Notes: generated from the letters alone by a model not told the origin. A stretch of 37,201 nucleotides of DNA from Priapulus caudatus (GCF_000485595.1 NW_014577532.1:70731-107931), one strand, 5' to 3'. Positions 1 to 11,313 are shown, counted from the first letter of the stretch. Program-made: numbers and translations.

Positions 1-11
1 ACTCTCTCTCG

Positions 12-86
<75 letters not shown>
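1..86. repeat. (CA)n followed by (TA)n microsatellite
   Basis: A CT-rich start, then an uninterrupted CA run to about 65 and a TA run to about 86. The window begins inside or next to it. Confidence 0.95.
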
Positions 87-785
87 TATTGAATCACATT
101 TACATTTTTAACATTTACATTTGATTCAAACTAACGTTATAGTTCCCTATATCGACCTTACGACCCTAACTAAACGGAACAGTGAAAAATATACTGTTCG
201 CGTACTTTGAACTACATCGATTTCAAGGCAAAATACATCATACAAATAGACCCGCTAGCGACATACATCGACAGGAAACAGCGGCGGAATGCTCGCACGC
301 AACTCGAACAAAAGTCAGTGCGCCTGCATGGACGCGCTGCGCCACGCTAGCTTATTTGCAGCATGTTCAATAAGAATAATAATTCCCCCCCAATAGAAGC
401 ATGCGCGGTCAGAGTCTCAGTCATGAAGATGTGTGATTAAGGGCTGCGTGGGCGACGGAAGCCATCAGACTACATTGTGCGTATAAATGACGCTATTTAC
501 ATTGGAGGAGTTCCATCAGCCGCTCGGCCTCCGTCAATACACAGTACTCCCGTCGTCTGCAATCACGTAGGCGATGCAGCAGCGCAGTCACACGCGTAGT
601 ACATGAGCACAAAAGACAGCATAATGAAATTATGCCATCGACAGATTACATTATAGATTCGAAGCTAGGCTAGAGCCACTGGGTTCTTTGGCGTGTGCTC
701 GCGGAGGAAGAGCGAATCACGTGCGAAACCATAGAGCGTTGGATTCGTAGCCGCTCACCACGAGTGACGAATAACAACACTTCAT
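87..785. other. No supported feature
   Basis: Mixed-composition sequence. Open frames here are short and unrecognisable. Confidence 0.6.
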
Positions 786-1154
786 TGTGGATCGGCACGA
801 GGTGACTAGCTTTTTCATTGCTGGCATATTGTGGGTTGGAATGATGGGGAGTGGCTGTTTGACCGCTGGCCATGGTACATTATAAGTGGGAATGGGGTTA
901 TTTGCTGTTTAACTGTTCGTAGATTGTAAGTCCGAATGAGGTGCCTCGCGGTTTGACTGCTGGCAAAATGTCAAACTCCACGACAGATGTCGCTCTCGCT
1001 TATGGGATCAATCAATGGTATCCTGAATGTACGAAGGTGCACTGCATGCAGTTTGGCAAAATGTGGGTTGGAACGAGGTGACTGTCTGTTTAACTACTGA
1101 CGCATCGCAAGTTGGAATGAGGTGACTGGCTGTTATCCCGCTGGCACCTCGCGG
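786..1154. repeat. Degenerate ~45-bp tandem repeat, about six copies
   Basis: A unit close to TTGGAATGAGGTGACTGGC followed by TGTTTGACTGCTGGC recurs with heavy divergence at about 786-825, 826-870, 871-921, 922-965, 1050-1101 and 1102-1154. Copies share the GAATGAGGTGACT core and a TGCTGGC end. About 85 bases of unrelated sequence separate the fourth and fifth copies. The divergence implies an old array. Confidence 0.6.
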
Positions 1155-1203
1155 AAGATAGCGAGCACAGAGCGAATCTCACATTCCAACAGGCAACAGC
1201 CAC

Positions 1204-1242
1204 GGACATGTATGGACGGACATGTCTGTCACGGACATGTAT
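1204..1242 (+). repeat. Three spaced GGACATGT decamers
   Basis: GGACATGTAT (1204), GGACATGTCT (1218) and GGACATGTAT (1233) are spaced 14 and 15 bases apart. The middle copy fits the p53-family half-site RRRCWWGYYY exactly; the outer two miss at one position. There is no evidence of regulatory activity. Confidence 0.5.
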
Positions 1243-1436
1243 GAAAAGCTTCAGTATATCAGCTTCAGGCTCTGATCTGCATCCCATATCCTTGCGTATA
1301 CATCCACCGCGCCGCACTGAACCAGAGCCTATAACGCACAGTGAACAGAACCGAGTAATGGACTCTATTGTCGACGGTGTTTTTTTTTACAACGCCGTAC
1401 GAATCTCGTGTCTCAAAAAACTGCTTTTTCACGCAC

Positions 1437-1590
1437 GCGCGCGCGCACACACACACACACGCACACACACGCATGTACACACGCACACACTCGCGTACAC
1501 ACACACACACACGCATGCACACACGCACACACTCGCGTACACACACGTATAGGCCCCCCTACACACACACAGCCACGCACGCGCGCGAGC
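1437..1590. repeat. CA/CG-rich tract with a 42-bp tandem pair
   Basis: Alternating CA sequence with interruptions. A 42-bp unit beginning GCATG(T/C)ACACACGCACAC repeats at 1471 and 1513. The stop-free frames across it are repeat artefacts. Confidence 0.85.
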
Positions 1591-2095
1591 ATGAATATCC
1601 AGTCCAACTTAAGATATCATATCTATCGTTGCTTTATAGCGGTGGCTAAACAGCTTGTATTCTAATTGGAGAAATCTCGCCAGTACCCGTCTACTTCAGC
1701 GAAAGACTGTCGCCGCCAGTTTTAGGGTTTTACAATGTGCGTTCGCTATCTCTCCCACAAAGGGCTTCACTGTGGAGATTGAAATCCTGCTTCGAAACCA
1801 GGGGACTGATGCCAATCGGGCCGACTTCGTCCGGCAGTGAATTCGACTTACGCCGTCACGGAATAGTCAGTTACGGAGGAGATTGCTATGATCAATCTGC
1901 ATAATTGGCTCACCACCGGCGTTGATTTCGGTAATGCTTGCCTCTGTGTTGGCAGACGACGGCTACAGTAGCAGGGCAATGCACATAATTCTCTTCCCCC
2001 ACGGCGAGTTAGTTAATATTCTACGTGCATGAGAATATTCCTGATTAGGTAAGAGATGCGAATTATGTACGTAATAAAGTTCGCTACACGTAAGC
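1591..2095. other. No supported feature
   Basis: Unique-looking sequence. I checked for tRNA-like A and B boxes around 1780-1800 (GAAATCCTGCTTCGAAACC) and found only a partial B-box resemblance, not enough to call a SINE. Confidence 0.5.
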
Positions 2096-2097
2096 GC

Positions 2098-2110
2098 GAG
2101 CGTGTGTGCA

Positions 2111-2154
<44 letters not shown>

Positions 2155-2233
2155 TACGTGCATGTCACTGTGTGTGGCATGTCTTCTTTGCGTACGTGTT
2201 AAATGTACGCCGCAATAGCAGCGTGTGTGTGTA

Positions 2234-2265
<32 letters not shown>

Positions 2266-2303
2266 TGTTAAATGTACGCCGCAATATCAGCGTGTGTGTA
2301 TGC
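2098..2303. repeat. (TGCG)n arrays in a 69-bp tandem duplication
   Basis: Tetranucleotide TGCG arrays at 2098-2164 and 2232-2267. The stretch CGTGTTAAATGTACGCCGCA and its continuation occurs at 2195 and again at 2264, an offset of 69 bases, with one substitution in the first 30 bases. The unique linker and the array duplicated together. Confidence 0.85.
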
Positions 2304-2356
2304 ATATATCGTCGCTGTTACGCATGCGCGCGCGTATTAATTACAATGCTAAATGC

Positions 2357-2760
2357 ACTGCTAGCTGCTGTTACTGCTGCTGCGGTTGCTGCTGCTGATG
2401 ATGGTGGTGGTGATGATGATGATGATGATGGTGGTGGTGAAGGTGGTGGTGGTGATGATGATGATGATGATGGTGGTGGTGATGATGATGATGATGAAGA
2501 GGAGGATGATAATGCTGTTGCATCGGTCACTGCTACTACTACTGTTTCGGCACAGCGACTGCTATTGCTGTTGCTACTGGCGGCGGTGGTGGTGGAGGTG
2601 GCAGTACTACAACTACTATACTGCTACTACTACAACTACTACTACAACAACTACTACTGCTGCTGCTACTGCTACTTCTTTAGCTGATGATACGGGTGCC
2701 GTTGCCTCTGCTGTTGCTGTTGCTTCCGCTGATGTTATTATTATGACTATTGCCTCTAGC
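2357..2760. repeat. Long compound triplet-repeat block
   Basis: About 400 bases made almost only of runs of GCT, GAT, GGT, GAA/GAG, ACT, TGC and TAC triplets. The plus strand reads as Asp/Gly then Leu/Tyr/Cys runs, the minus strand (2318-2530) as Ser/Pro/Ala runs. Motif type changes several times with little drift from the triplet period. No flanking coding sequence is recognisable, so I do not call a gene. Confidence 0.85.
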
Positions 2761-3480
2761 GAAGTTGGTTTGTATGAAATCTCTGTATGAATATAAATAA
2801 TTGCAAAAAACCTGCAAAAAAACAGCATGCACACTGTTTCTATACCCGCCACCACGGCGAGACCATTGTGATATCTAGATCCTAACAAAACAGTCCGGGT
2901 GCACGCGTGCACGGTATTAAAGAAACGTGTAGGATCGCAGGAAACGTGTATAGAAATTTCACAAGATATATTGAAAATGGCACGCGATTTAGCATTGATC
3001 CGACAACGCATGCTACCAGGTTTTAATAAAGTTGTCCTTAAAGCGAAATACACTGGCAGTTGTCTGAAAACACTATTTCAGCACTAAACCCACGGATAAA
3101 TGAAATGAATCATTACCCGATTCGCCTTCGAAAGTATTAGACATTCTGCTATTGTCCAAAACGTATAACTTTTATTATGTAGTGTCTTGTCATAAGTGAT
3201 AAATATAATTAATATTATATATGAATATATATTCTTTTTCTTTCTGTTAGCTAAGTCGTCAAGTCTGTCCGGTGCGAAGCGTTTAATGATAACTCATACA
3301 AGGCATTTACATAACAAACGACGGCATTTGAACCGGAATTAAGGGGAAACCCCCTATACATGCATACTCTCACCTATATTACCATAACCCGCCGGGTTAT
3401 AAATAGATCAGTACCAGTCATTATGATTGCCGATTGCACGTGTATTATCTATTCCGAGTTTTAGCATTTTTCGTTTATCT
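2761..3480. other. No supported feature
   Basis: AT-rich, mixed sequence with a short TA-rich segment near 3205-3235. No recognisable coding or RNA feature. Confidence 0.5.
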
Positions 3481-3481
3481 C

Positions 3482-3625
3482 AAGCCCGACGCACATGTGA
3501 GTAATTTTACTCAAGTAAAATGATGCATGCGTCAAAATACTCACGTGTGCGGCGGATTTTCGTTGAGTATTTGGACGCATTCATCATTTTACTTGAGTAA
3601 ATTTACTCACGTGTGCGCCGGGCTT
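3482..3625. mobile_element. Foldback MITE with 62-bp inverted arms
   Basis: Left arm 3482-3543 and right arm 3564-3625 are reverse complements with 57 of 62 matches and no gap, around a 20-base loop (3544-3563). The ends read AAGCCCG(A/G)CGCACA and the arms carry GTGAGTAA and TTTACTCAAGTAAAATGATG. This is a non-autonomous inverted-repeat element of 144 bp. Matching target-site duplications are not evident at the flanks, so the superfamily is unassigned. Confidence 0.8.
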
Positions 3626-4195
3626 TAGAATCCAAATGGCAGCTGATATTTCGCACGCTACTGCTAGGGTAGAAACCACATGCGTGGTGACTTGCCGTGC
3701 GTTAGGGCCTGGAGAGCAGCTGTGGTATGTGTTGTCACCGTGCTCGTGTGGCCTGATTGCACGAGCGAGGTGAACTGCTGTACTCTGTCAATACATTTAA
3801 CGACATAACGACCAAAATGACGCGTTATTTAAAAAAGTTCGCATGCGTAATTGCAGCATTTGATGTATGTTTCTAATTAGGCATTTCTCACTAATCGAAG
3901 CTATGCTAGTTGGCTGCGCTGTGAAATGTCACTGTTTTACGTAAGATATTTTGTGATTTTACGGCGTTATGAGTTTCATTAGTTAACATAATGAATCATT
4001 TAGTAAGTGCAGCCATACGGCAAATTACCTTGAAAATTTATAATGAACTAAAATTATTTCTCCGTTGGATATATGTGCTATTCGTGTGAGCAAAATTCAC
4101 TGTGTGCATTTACCCTCTCATGAACATCGCCAAAGCACGCATTCACGCATGTGTGCATGACACAACCAGGAGTGTACCAGGAAAATACACATGGG
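3626..4195. other. No supported feature
   Basis: Unique-looking AT-moderate sequence without recognisable genes. Confidence 0.5.
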
Positions 4196-4197
4196 AG

Positions 4198-4325
4198 TGA
4201 AAGAGAGAGGGGGCCAGGGAGCCAGAAATAGGCAGACATATAGCAGAGAAAGAGAGAGAGAGAGAGAGACACAGAGAGAGAGTGGGAGGGGAAGTGAGAG
4301 ACAGAAGGGGCAGAAAGCGGACGAA
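4198..4325. repeat. (GA)n-rich low-complexity tract
   Basis: Purine-rich plus strand with a GA core at about 4248-4282. The minus frame reads as Ser/Leu runs, which is a repeat artefact. Confidence 0.8.
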
Positions 4326-4619
4326 TGGCAGAGACGAGTCGGGAGAGTAGGAAAGTGATAGCGATCAGTAAATACTTATATAGATTTTTCTGCGTGTGAG
4401 ACTATATGGGGATATTTAATGTACTACATGTTAATGATGGATCACAATGTACTATCGTCAGCCCATCTTAGAATCAATCTCCGCTACGGCGCCTCGTGTT
4501 ATTAATTAAACTGTTATGACTCTCGTTAGCTGCAATGTAAAATAATACAATTTACACACATCGATCAGCAAAACCTGGCGTGCATGATACATAACTTTTC
4601 AGCGTTTTCGTCGCAGCAT
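4326..4619. other. No supported feature
   Basis: Unremarkable sequence between a GA tract and a minisatellite. Confidence 0.5.
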
Positions 4620-4639
4620 ACGCTGCGTCATGTGCTTAT

Positions 4640-5175
4640 GGCTGTATACATGGTGTGTGCGCGCACCTTTTGTATGCGGCAAGTGTGCGCCAGTATTTAT
4701 ATGTAGGGGTAGGAGTGTCCGCGCTTGTATGCGACCTACGGGCGCGCGTGAATGTATGGGTATGTGCGCGCATGTTTGCACATGGGGGTGTAAGCGCGAG
4801 TATATCTGGGGTGCGTGCGCGCGTGTTCGTATACGTGGTATCAGGAGTTAATAAAGACAAATTTGTTATTATTTGTCTTTATTAATTTGTCTTTATTAAC
4901 GCCTGGTGGTATGTAATGTGCGCACGTGCTGGTATATAGGGTCCGTGTGCGTTCTGTGTGTGCGTGCATGCTGGTATATAGGGTCCGTGTGCGTTGTGTG
5001 TGTGCGTGCATGCTGGTATATAGGGTCCGTGTGCGTTGTGTGTGTGCGTGCATGCTTGTGTGTGGTGTGCGTGCGCCCGTGTATGTAAAGTATGTGCGTA
5101 CGTGCTTGTATATAGGATACGTGGGCCCGTGGATGCAGTGTGTGCGTACATGTAGCTTGCATGGGGTGTGTGATA
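4640..5175. repeat. GTGCG-rich minisatellite with a 42-bp unit
   Basis: Near-identical 42-bp units containing CTGGTATATAGGGTCCGTGT start at 4929, 4971 and 5013, with a diverged one at 5055. Older, diverged copies appear on both sides (4640-4834 and 5085-5170). As 42 is divisible by three, each unit reads as a 14-residue repeat on both strands. The array is split by an inverted-repeat insertion at 4842-4905. Confidence 0.8.
4842..4905. mobile_element. 64-bp inverted-repeat micro-element with 7-bp target duplication
   Basis: Arms 4842-4862 and 4885-4905 (CAGG(A/C)GTTAATAAAGACAAAT and its complement) match at 20 of 21 positions. The left arm also pairs with an inner copy at 4871-4885. GTGGTAT lies immediately outside both ends (4835-4841 and 4906-4912), consistent with a target-site duplication. 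CAG termini and a near-8-bp duplication resemble hAT-type elements, but the assignment is inference. Confidence 0.7.
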
Positions 5176-6385
5176 TTTCAATTATTGTAGGTCGATGCAC
5201 GTCGTATACTTTTAATCCATAATTTCTGCTAACTTCCTCCAACACTCGACATACGTAGTAATTTTCATTGCTTTAATCTTTCCTTTACCACGAGGGGTCG
5301 CTACAGCCAGGTATTTATATTCCTATCATTGACGTTTTTATCCACGTTTTAACTAATAATTCACGCTTAACCAGCAGTTAATCACGTCTAGACAATGAGT
5401 TAAAACACGCGAGAAAATGAGAAATAATATTCTGTGACCGTTAAGTATAATAATGGATATAATTTGGATTTGAATCTCCGGCACAGACTTATTGCTATTC
5501 ATGTACAACAATAGCCTGATTAATTACAGCATAACCGCTTTCCTAGCCTTACAAGTTTTCGTGTACATCACAATAATCGCCCCGTTCCTCGCAAGCACAA
5601 CGTATCCTTCAGGTTTTTAATCGCATGTACCTATAATGTCGATTTAGATACGAGAACAAAATGCTATAATTCGGGCATAACACGCAAATTTCTATAGATT
5701 AGTTTCTAGTAAAGAAAATTCTTAGAAATTTCTAGTAGAAGCAATACAGACCACCCTGTGAACGACGTGGATTGACGCGCATGCGTGGACGAGCAAATCT
5801 AACGGCTGGATAACAGGTAATAATTACCGACAAACTCTCATGAGCCACAACGACCAGCGATCGCCTGTGAAAATCATACTACACGTAATAGCATCAAACT
5901 AAAAAAACACGTCGATAGTTTTACGTTTAAAATGACATCAATCACGCAACCGAACCGATGTAGTGAAATGAAACACAGCGATGGTAATAGGCGATCGACG
6001 AGGAATCGTGGAGACGCATCCCAACATCCATAGTAACGTCTGTAAAGAAACGCCTACTCCGGCACACACAGAGATTGATTCTACCGTCGCTTCGTCAATT
6101 GCAGTCTGTTACATCATTCGGTAAACCTGGATACGTGTTCTCGCGTTTTTGGTTTTAGCAATCTAATGAAAAAACCTCTCTATGTAATAACCAACAGAAT
6201 GAACCCGCGAATTCACGAATAATTTTCTACATCGCATCCGCGCCGTTCAAAGAGTGCGTTGAACTGATACGGAAAGATGAAACGTTTTAGTCGTAAGTGC
6301 TACGCATTGTAAGAGATAGACAGCACTTCGTCACTACTACACCGCCACTTGCAACTCTTCGCAACGTGTTTGTGATTTCGGGCGA
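5176..6385. other. No supported feature
   Basis: About 1.2 kb of AT-moderate sequence without recognisable repeats, genes or RNA. Confidence 0.5.
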
Positions 6386-6615
6386 ATGGCGGCAAATAGT
6401 GCATTTCACGAATTGCTTGTTGTTGATCACCTCCGTATAGTCAGAGTTCGTCAAGGCAACTTCACGTTTGATTCCTCCTCGATGGCAGACTACTCAGCTA
6501 TATTACACGATCAACATTTTCGCACTAGCCATTGCAGTCGACAAGATGCTATATGTTGCTGCCCGACATACGATTTTACAGTTAAAGTAGATCAGCATCC
6601 ACACGAGCAACTTGC
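6386..6615 (+). CDS. Candidate unrecognised first exon ending at GTAAGT
   Basis: An ATG with G at +4 opens 76 codons of mixed, non-repetitive composition. The frame ends in a stop that overlaps a perfect donor hexamer GTAAGT at 6616-6621, as expected where translation runs from an exon into an intron. The upstream 150 bases contain several short pyrimidine-rich stretches but no clear TATA box. The peptide contains a CCC run and no motif I recognise. An open frame of this length is common by chance, so this is a candidate only. Confidence 0.13.
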
Positions 6616-6708
6616 GTAAGTTGTACAGTAATATCCGTAGACGTATATATGTATGTATGCCATGTACCTGGCAGGGCAGCAGTTTTCAGTCGTATATAGT
6701 AGAGAGCG

Positions 6709-6718
6709 GTGTGCGTGT

Positions 6719-6772
<54 letters not shown>

Positions 6773-6913
6773 ATGTGTATGCGTGTGCGTGTGTGTGTGC
6801 GCGCGTGTGTGTGCACGTGTGTGTGTGTGCGTGTGCGTGTGCGTGTGTGCGCGCGTGTGTGTGCGTGTGTGCGTGCGTGTGCGTGCGCGCGCGCGAGCGC
6901 GTGTGTGTGTGTA
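6709..6913. repeat. (GT)n microsatellite with GC interruptions
   Basis: About 200 bases of GT with GTGCGT and CGCG interruptions. Alternating purine-pyrimidine over long stretches could adopt Z-DNA. Reads in both strands as Cys/Val or His/Thr runs, which are not genes. Confidence 0.95.
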
Positions 6914-7275
6914 TAATAAATACATACGTAGACAAAGTATAGAGTCGATCATCTGGAGGCAGGGGTAAGGAGAACACGTTTGAGGAGGGCGGTAATGAGC
7001 CTTCCTATCGGTGATGTCTGCTTTTAAGCTTGCCCAAAGGAGGCAGATTCTTTTGTAAGACCTCGAGGAAATATAATAAGGAAACGCACTACGCACTAAT
7101 TAGGATATCGACCATGCGCAAAACGACTGCTCCTAGAAATCAGGGGTATGGACAGGAAAGGCGAAATAAATCGAATTAGTTGTGGCGTGATGTCATTATG
7201 CAATATGTCGTTTACGATATACGACTTTTATAACATTTGCATTTCATTATCGTATGTCTCGTACACAAAATTAGT

Positions 7276-7322
7276 ACACGCACGCACGTACAAGCACGCA
7301 CGCACGCACAAGCACGCACGCA
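7276..7322. repeat. (CACG)n tetranucleotide tract
   Basis: Short CACGCACG runs with CAAG interruptions. Confidence 0.8.
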
Positions 7323-8018
7323 TGCAGCCCTGTATAGGCAGGCACACAAGACTTTTTTGAAGCGATGTGTAGTTTTTGTGTTGATTATCTTGCACAGGCC
7401 GCGGGGAGTACTCATCAGATAGCAATGTCATTTCGAGAACAGAAAAATAAAAAGAACAGAATACCGACCGAAGACGAACAAAAGAAGTCCCAATTAGTTT
7501 AATTTCATCGGGTGTGAATAAAAGCAACAAATTGTTGTTTACTCCTGATTTCACCAACACACCAGCATCGCCATTGGGCGTTCATATATGTTCATACATA
7601 TAAGTTCATATAATAATATAATAATTTTCTGGTGCCCTATTGGTCCTCTTTCTGCTACTGGCCTAGTGGGCTAGTGAAGAGATTCACAGTTTTCACTGGC
7701 GGGTGCCGCCGCATACAAGGCTCTCTTCTTGGCACCGTTTCCACACTCTATTTCATTATTATATACATTATTATTATCATTAATATAATATTATTATCAT
7801 TATTATAAACATCGTAATACACAGGTAGCAACCGCGTACATATGCCTCGCACAAGCTGCTGCTCCGTGCGTTTCCCGTTGACAGATTGAGTGTCCACGGT
7901 GAGCAACTAGAAAGACTAAAGCTAGCAGTTAATGATTGAAAGTCTTCGTCTGATCACCTGGATTTATATGTCAGACAAGTAGATCGTGTCTCGCATGCTG
8001 CCGATCTAGGCCTGAGTA
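7323..8018. other. No supported gene; AT-rich ATT patch
   Basis: Mixed sequence with a TTATTATCATTA-type patch at about 7755-7806 next to a CG-richer block (7630-7745) that could be the end of an old retroelement, although I recognise no family. Confidence 0.4.
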
Positions 8019-8021
8019 CTG

Positions 8022-11000
8022 CATGACGACGTACATATGTGCATGACGACGTACATATGTGCATGACGACGTACATATGTGCGCCATGACGAACCGTACT
8101 CATATGTGCCATGGCGAACGTACATACTGTGCATGACGACGTACATACCCTCGTGCATGACGGAACGTACCTATGTGCATGACGACGTAACAATATGTGC
8201 AAATGACGACGTTACAGATTATATGCATGACGACGTACATATACGCATGACGAAACCGTACATATCGTGCATGGACGAAGTACATATTGTGCACTAGACG
8301 TACATATGTGCATGACGACGTACATATGCTGCATGAGCGACGTAACATATGGCATGACGACGTACATATAATGCATGAGCGACGTACATATGCTGCATGA
8401 CGGACGCTAACATATTGCATGATGGAGGCGACGTACATATGTGCATGACGACGTACATAGGTATTGCCATGAACGACGTACATATGTATCATGACGACGT
8501 GCATATATGCATGACGAGACGTACATATGTGCATGACGACCAGTACAATATTGGCATGATCCGACGTACTTATATGGCATGACGACGTACATATGTGGCA
8601 TGACGAACGATACTATATGCATGACGACGTACATAATATGAGCATGACGAAGGTACATATGTGAAAATGACGACGTACATATTGCATGACGACGTAGCAT
8701 TTGTGCATGACGACGTACATATATGCATGACGACAGTAGCATTATGTGCCAATGACGACCGTACATACTGTGCATGACGGACGTACATATATGCATGACA
8801 GACGTAACATATGTGGCATGAAACGACGTACATATGTGCATGACGACGTACATATCGTGGGCATGACGACGTACAATATCTGCATGAACGACGTACATAT
8901 GTGCGCATGACGACGTACATATGTGCATGACGACGTACATATGTGCATGACGACGTACATATGTGCATGACGACGTACATATACGCATGACGACGTACAT
9001 ATGTGCATGACGACGTACATATGTGCATGACGACGTACATATGTGCATGGACGACGCTACGCATCATGTGGCAGTGACGACGTACATATGTGCATGACGA
9101 CCGTACATATGTGCATGACGACGTAACATATTGTGCATGACGACGGTACATATGCTCATGACGACGTACATATAGTGCATGACGAACGTACATATGTGGG
9201 CATACGACTACATATGGTGGCATGACGACGTACCATATGTGGCATGACGACGTACATATGTGCATGACGACGTACATATGTGCATGACGACGTACATATG
9301 TGCATGACGACGTACATATGTGCATGACGACGTACATATGTGCATGAACGACGTAGCATAATGTGCTGACCGACGTACATATGTGCAGCACGACCGTACA
9401 TATGTGCATGCACGACCGTACATTGTGGCATGACGAGCGTACATATGTGCGCTCGACGATCCATACGATATGATGCGTGACACCGTAACAATATGTGCAT
9501 GAAGACGTACAACTATGTGCATAACGACGTACATATGTAGCATGACGACGTAACATAAATGTGCATGACGACCGTACATTATGTGCATGAACGACGTATC
9601 ATATGTAGGCATTGACGACGTACATATGTGCATGACGACGCTACATGATGTGGCATGACGACGATAAACATATGTGCATGACGGACGTACATATGTACAT
9701 GACGACGTACCATATGATGCATACGAACGTACATATACGCCAATCGACGACGCTAACATATGGTGGCCATGACGAACGTTATCAATATGTGGGCATGACG
9801 ACGTACATAAGGCATGAGCGACGTAACATATTGCAATGACGACGTACATATAGTGCAATGACGACGTACATACTGTCATGACGACGTACATATGTGGCAT
9901 GACGACGTACATATGTGGCATGAACGAAACGTAAACATATGTGGCATGACGACGTACATACTGTACCAATGACGACGTACATTATGTGCATGACGACGTT
10001 TACATATGTGCATGAACGAACCGTACATAATGTGGCATGACGACGTACAAATATAGTGCATGACGACGTACAATATCGTCAATGAACGACGTAACATATA
10101 CGCATGACGACCACGTAACATATGTGCATGACGCACCACGCTACTATAATGGCATGACGACGTACATATGTCGCATGAACGAACGTACATATGTGCATGC
10201 GACGTACAATATGTGCAATGACGAACGATACCATATGTGCATGACGAGTAATATGCTGCATGACGACGTAACCCCATCTATGTGGTCATGACGACGTACA
10301 TAAGTACGGCATGACGACGTACAATATGGTGCAATGACGAGTACATATGTGCATGACGACGTACATATGTGCATGACGACGTACATATGTGCATGACGAC
10401 GTACATATGTGCATGACGACGTACTATGTGCATGACGACGTACATATGTGCATGACGACGTAACATAATGTGCATGAAGACGTAGCATTACTGTGCATGA
10501 CGACGTACATATGTGCATGAACGACGTACATATGTTGCATGACGCAACGGTGCCACGATATGTGCATGACGGACGTTAACATATGTGCCATCAGACGACG
10601 ATACATATGTGCATGACGACGTACATATGTGCATGAACGACGTACATATGTGATGCACGAACGTAACAATATGTTGGCATGACGACCGTCACCATATAGT
10701 GCATGAACGACGTACATATGTGCATGAAGACGATAACATATGTGGCAGTCGACGACGTGAATATGTGCATGACGACGATAACATATAGTTGCATGACGAC
10801 GTACATATGTGCAATGACGACGTAACATATGTGCATGACGAACGTACATCATGTGCATGACGACGCTCATATGTGCATGACGACCGTACATATGTTGCCA
10901 TGACGACGTAAAACTTTGCTGACGTACATATGTGCATGACGACGTACATATGTGCATGACGACGTACATATGTGCATGACGACGTACATATGTGCATCGA

Positions 11001-11313
11001 ACGACGTACAGATATGTGCGCTGAGCGGACGTAACATATGTGCATGACGACGTACATATGTGCATGCGACGTACATATGATGCGCATGACGACGTACAAC
11101 TATGCAATGACGACGTACATATGTGCCATGACCGACGTACATATGTGCCATGACGACGTACCATATGGTGCATGAACGACGTACATATGTATGCATGACG
11201 ACGTACATATGTGCATGACGACGTACATATGTGATGACGACGTACATATGTGCATGACGACGTACATATGTGCATGACGACGTACATATGTGCATGACGA
11301 CGTACATATGTGC
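8022..11313. repeat. 20-bp satellite array, about 155-160 units
   Basis: Tandem unit GCATGACGACGTACATATGT. Exact 20-bp periodicity holds in blocks near 8905-9048, 9243-9347, 10340-10424, 10920-10995 and 11200-11313. Between them most units carry one- or two-base insertions or substitutions. Each unit has two CpGs and the 8-base palindrome ACATATGT. The minus-strand unit has no stop in any frame, giving long frames that read as a 20-residue repeat containing MHICTSSC, TYVRRHA and HMYVV; the plus unit contains TGA. There is no start context, signal or domain, so these frames are not called as genes. Confidence 0.97.

Noticed and set aside
2106-2687. 193-codon acidic/low-complexity protein
   Set aside because: Made of TGCG and triplet repeats; the frame crosses two unrelated repeat types and no homology is visible.
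8022-11313. CRISPR array
   Set aside because: Repeats are directly adjacent with no unique spacers, and the sequence is from an animal genome.
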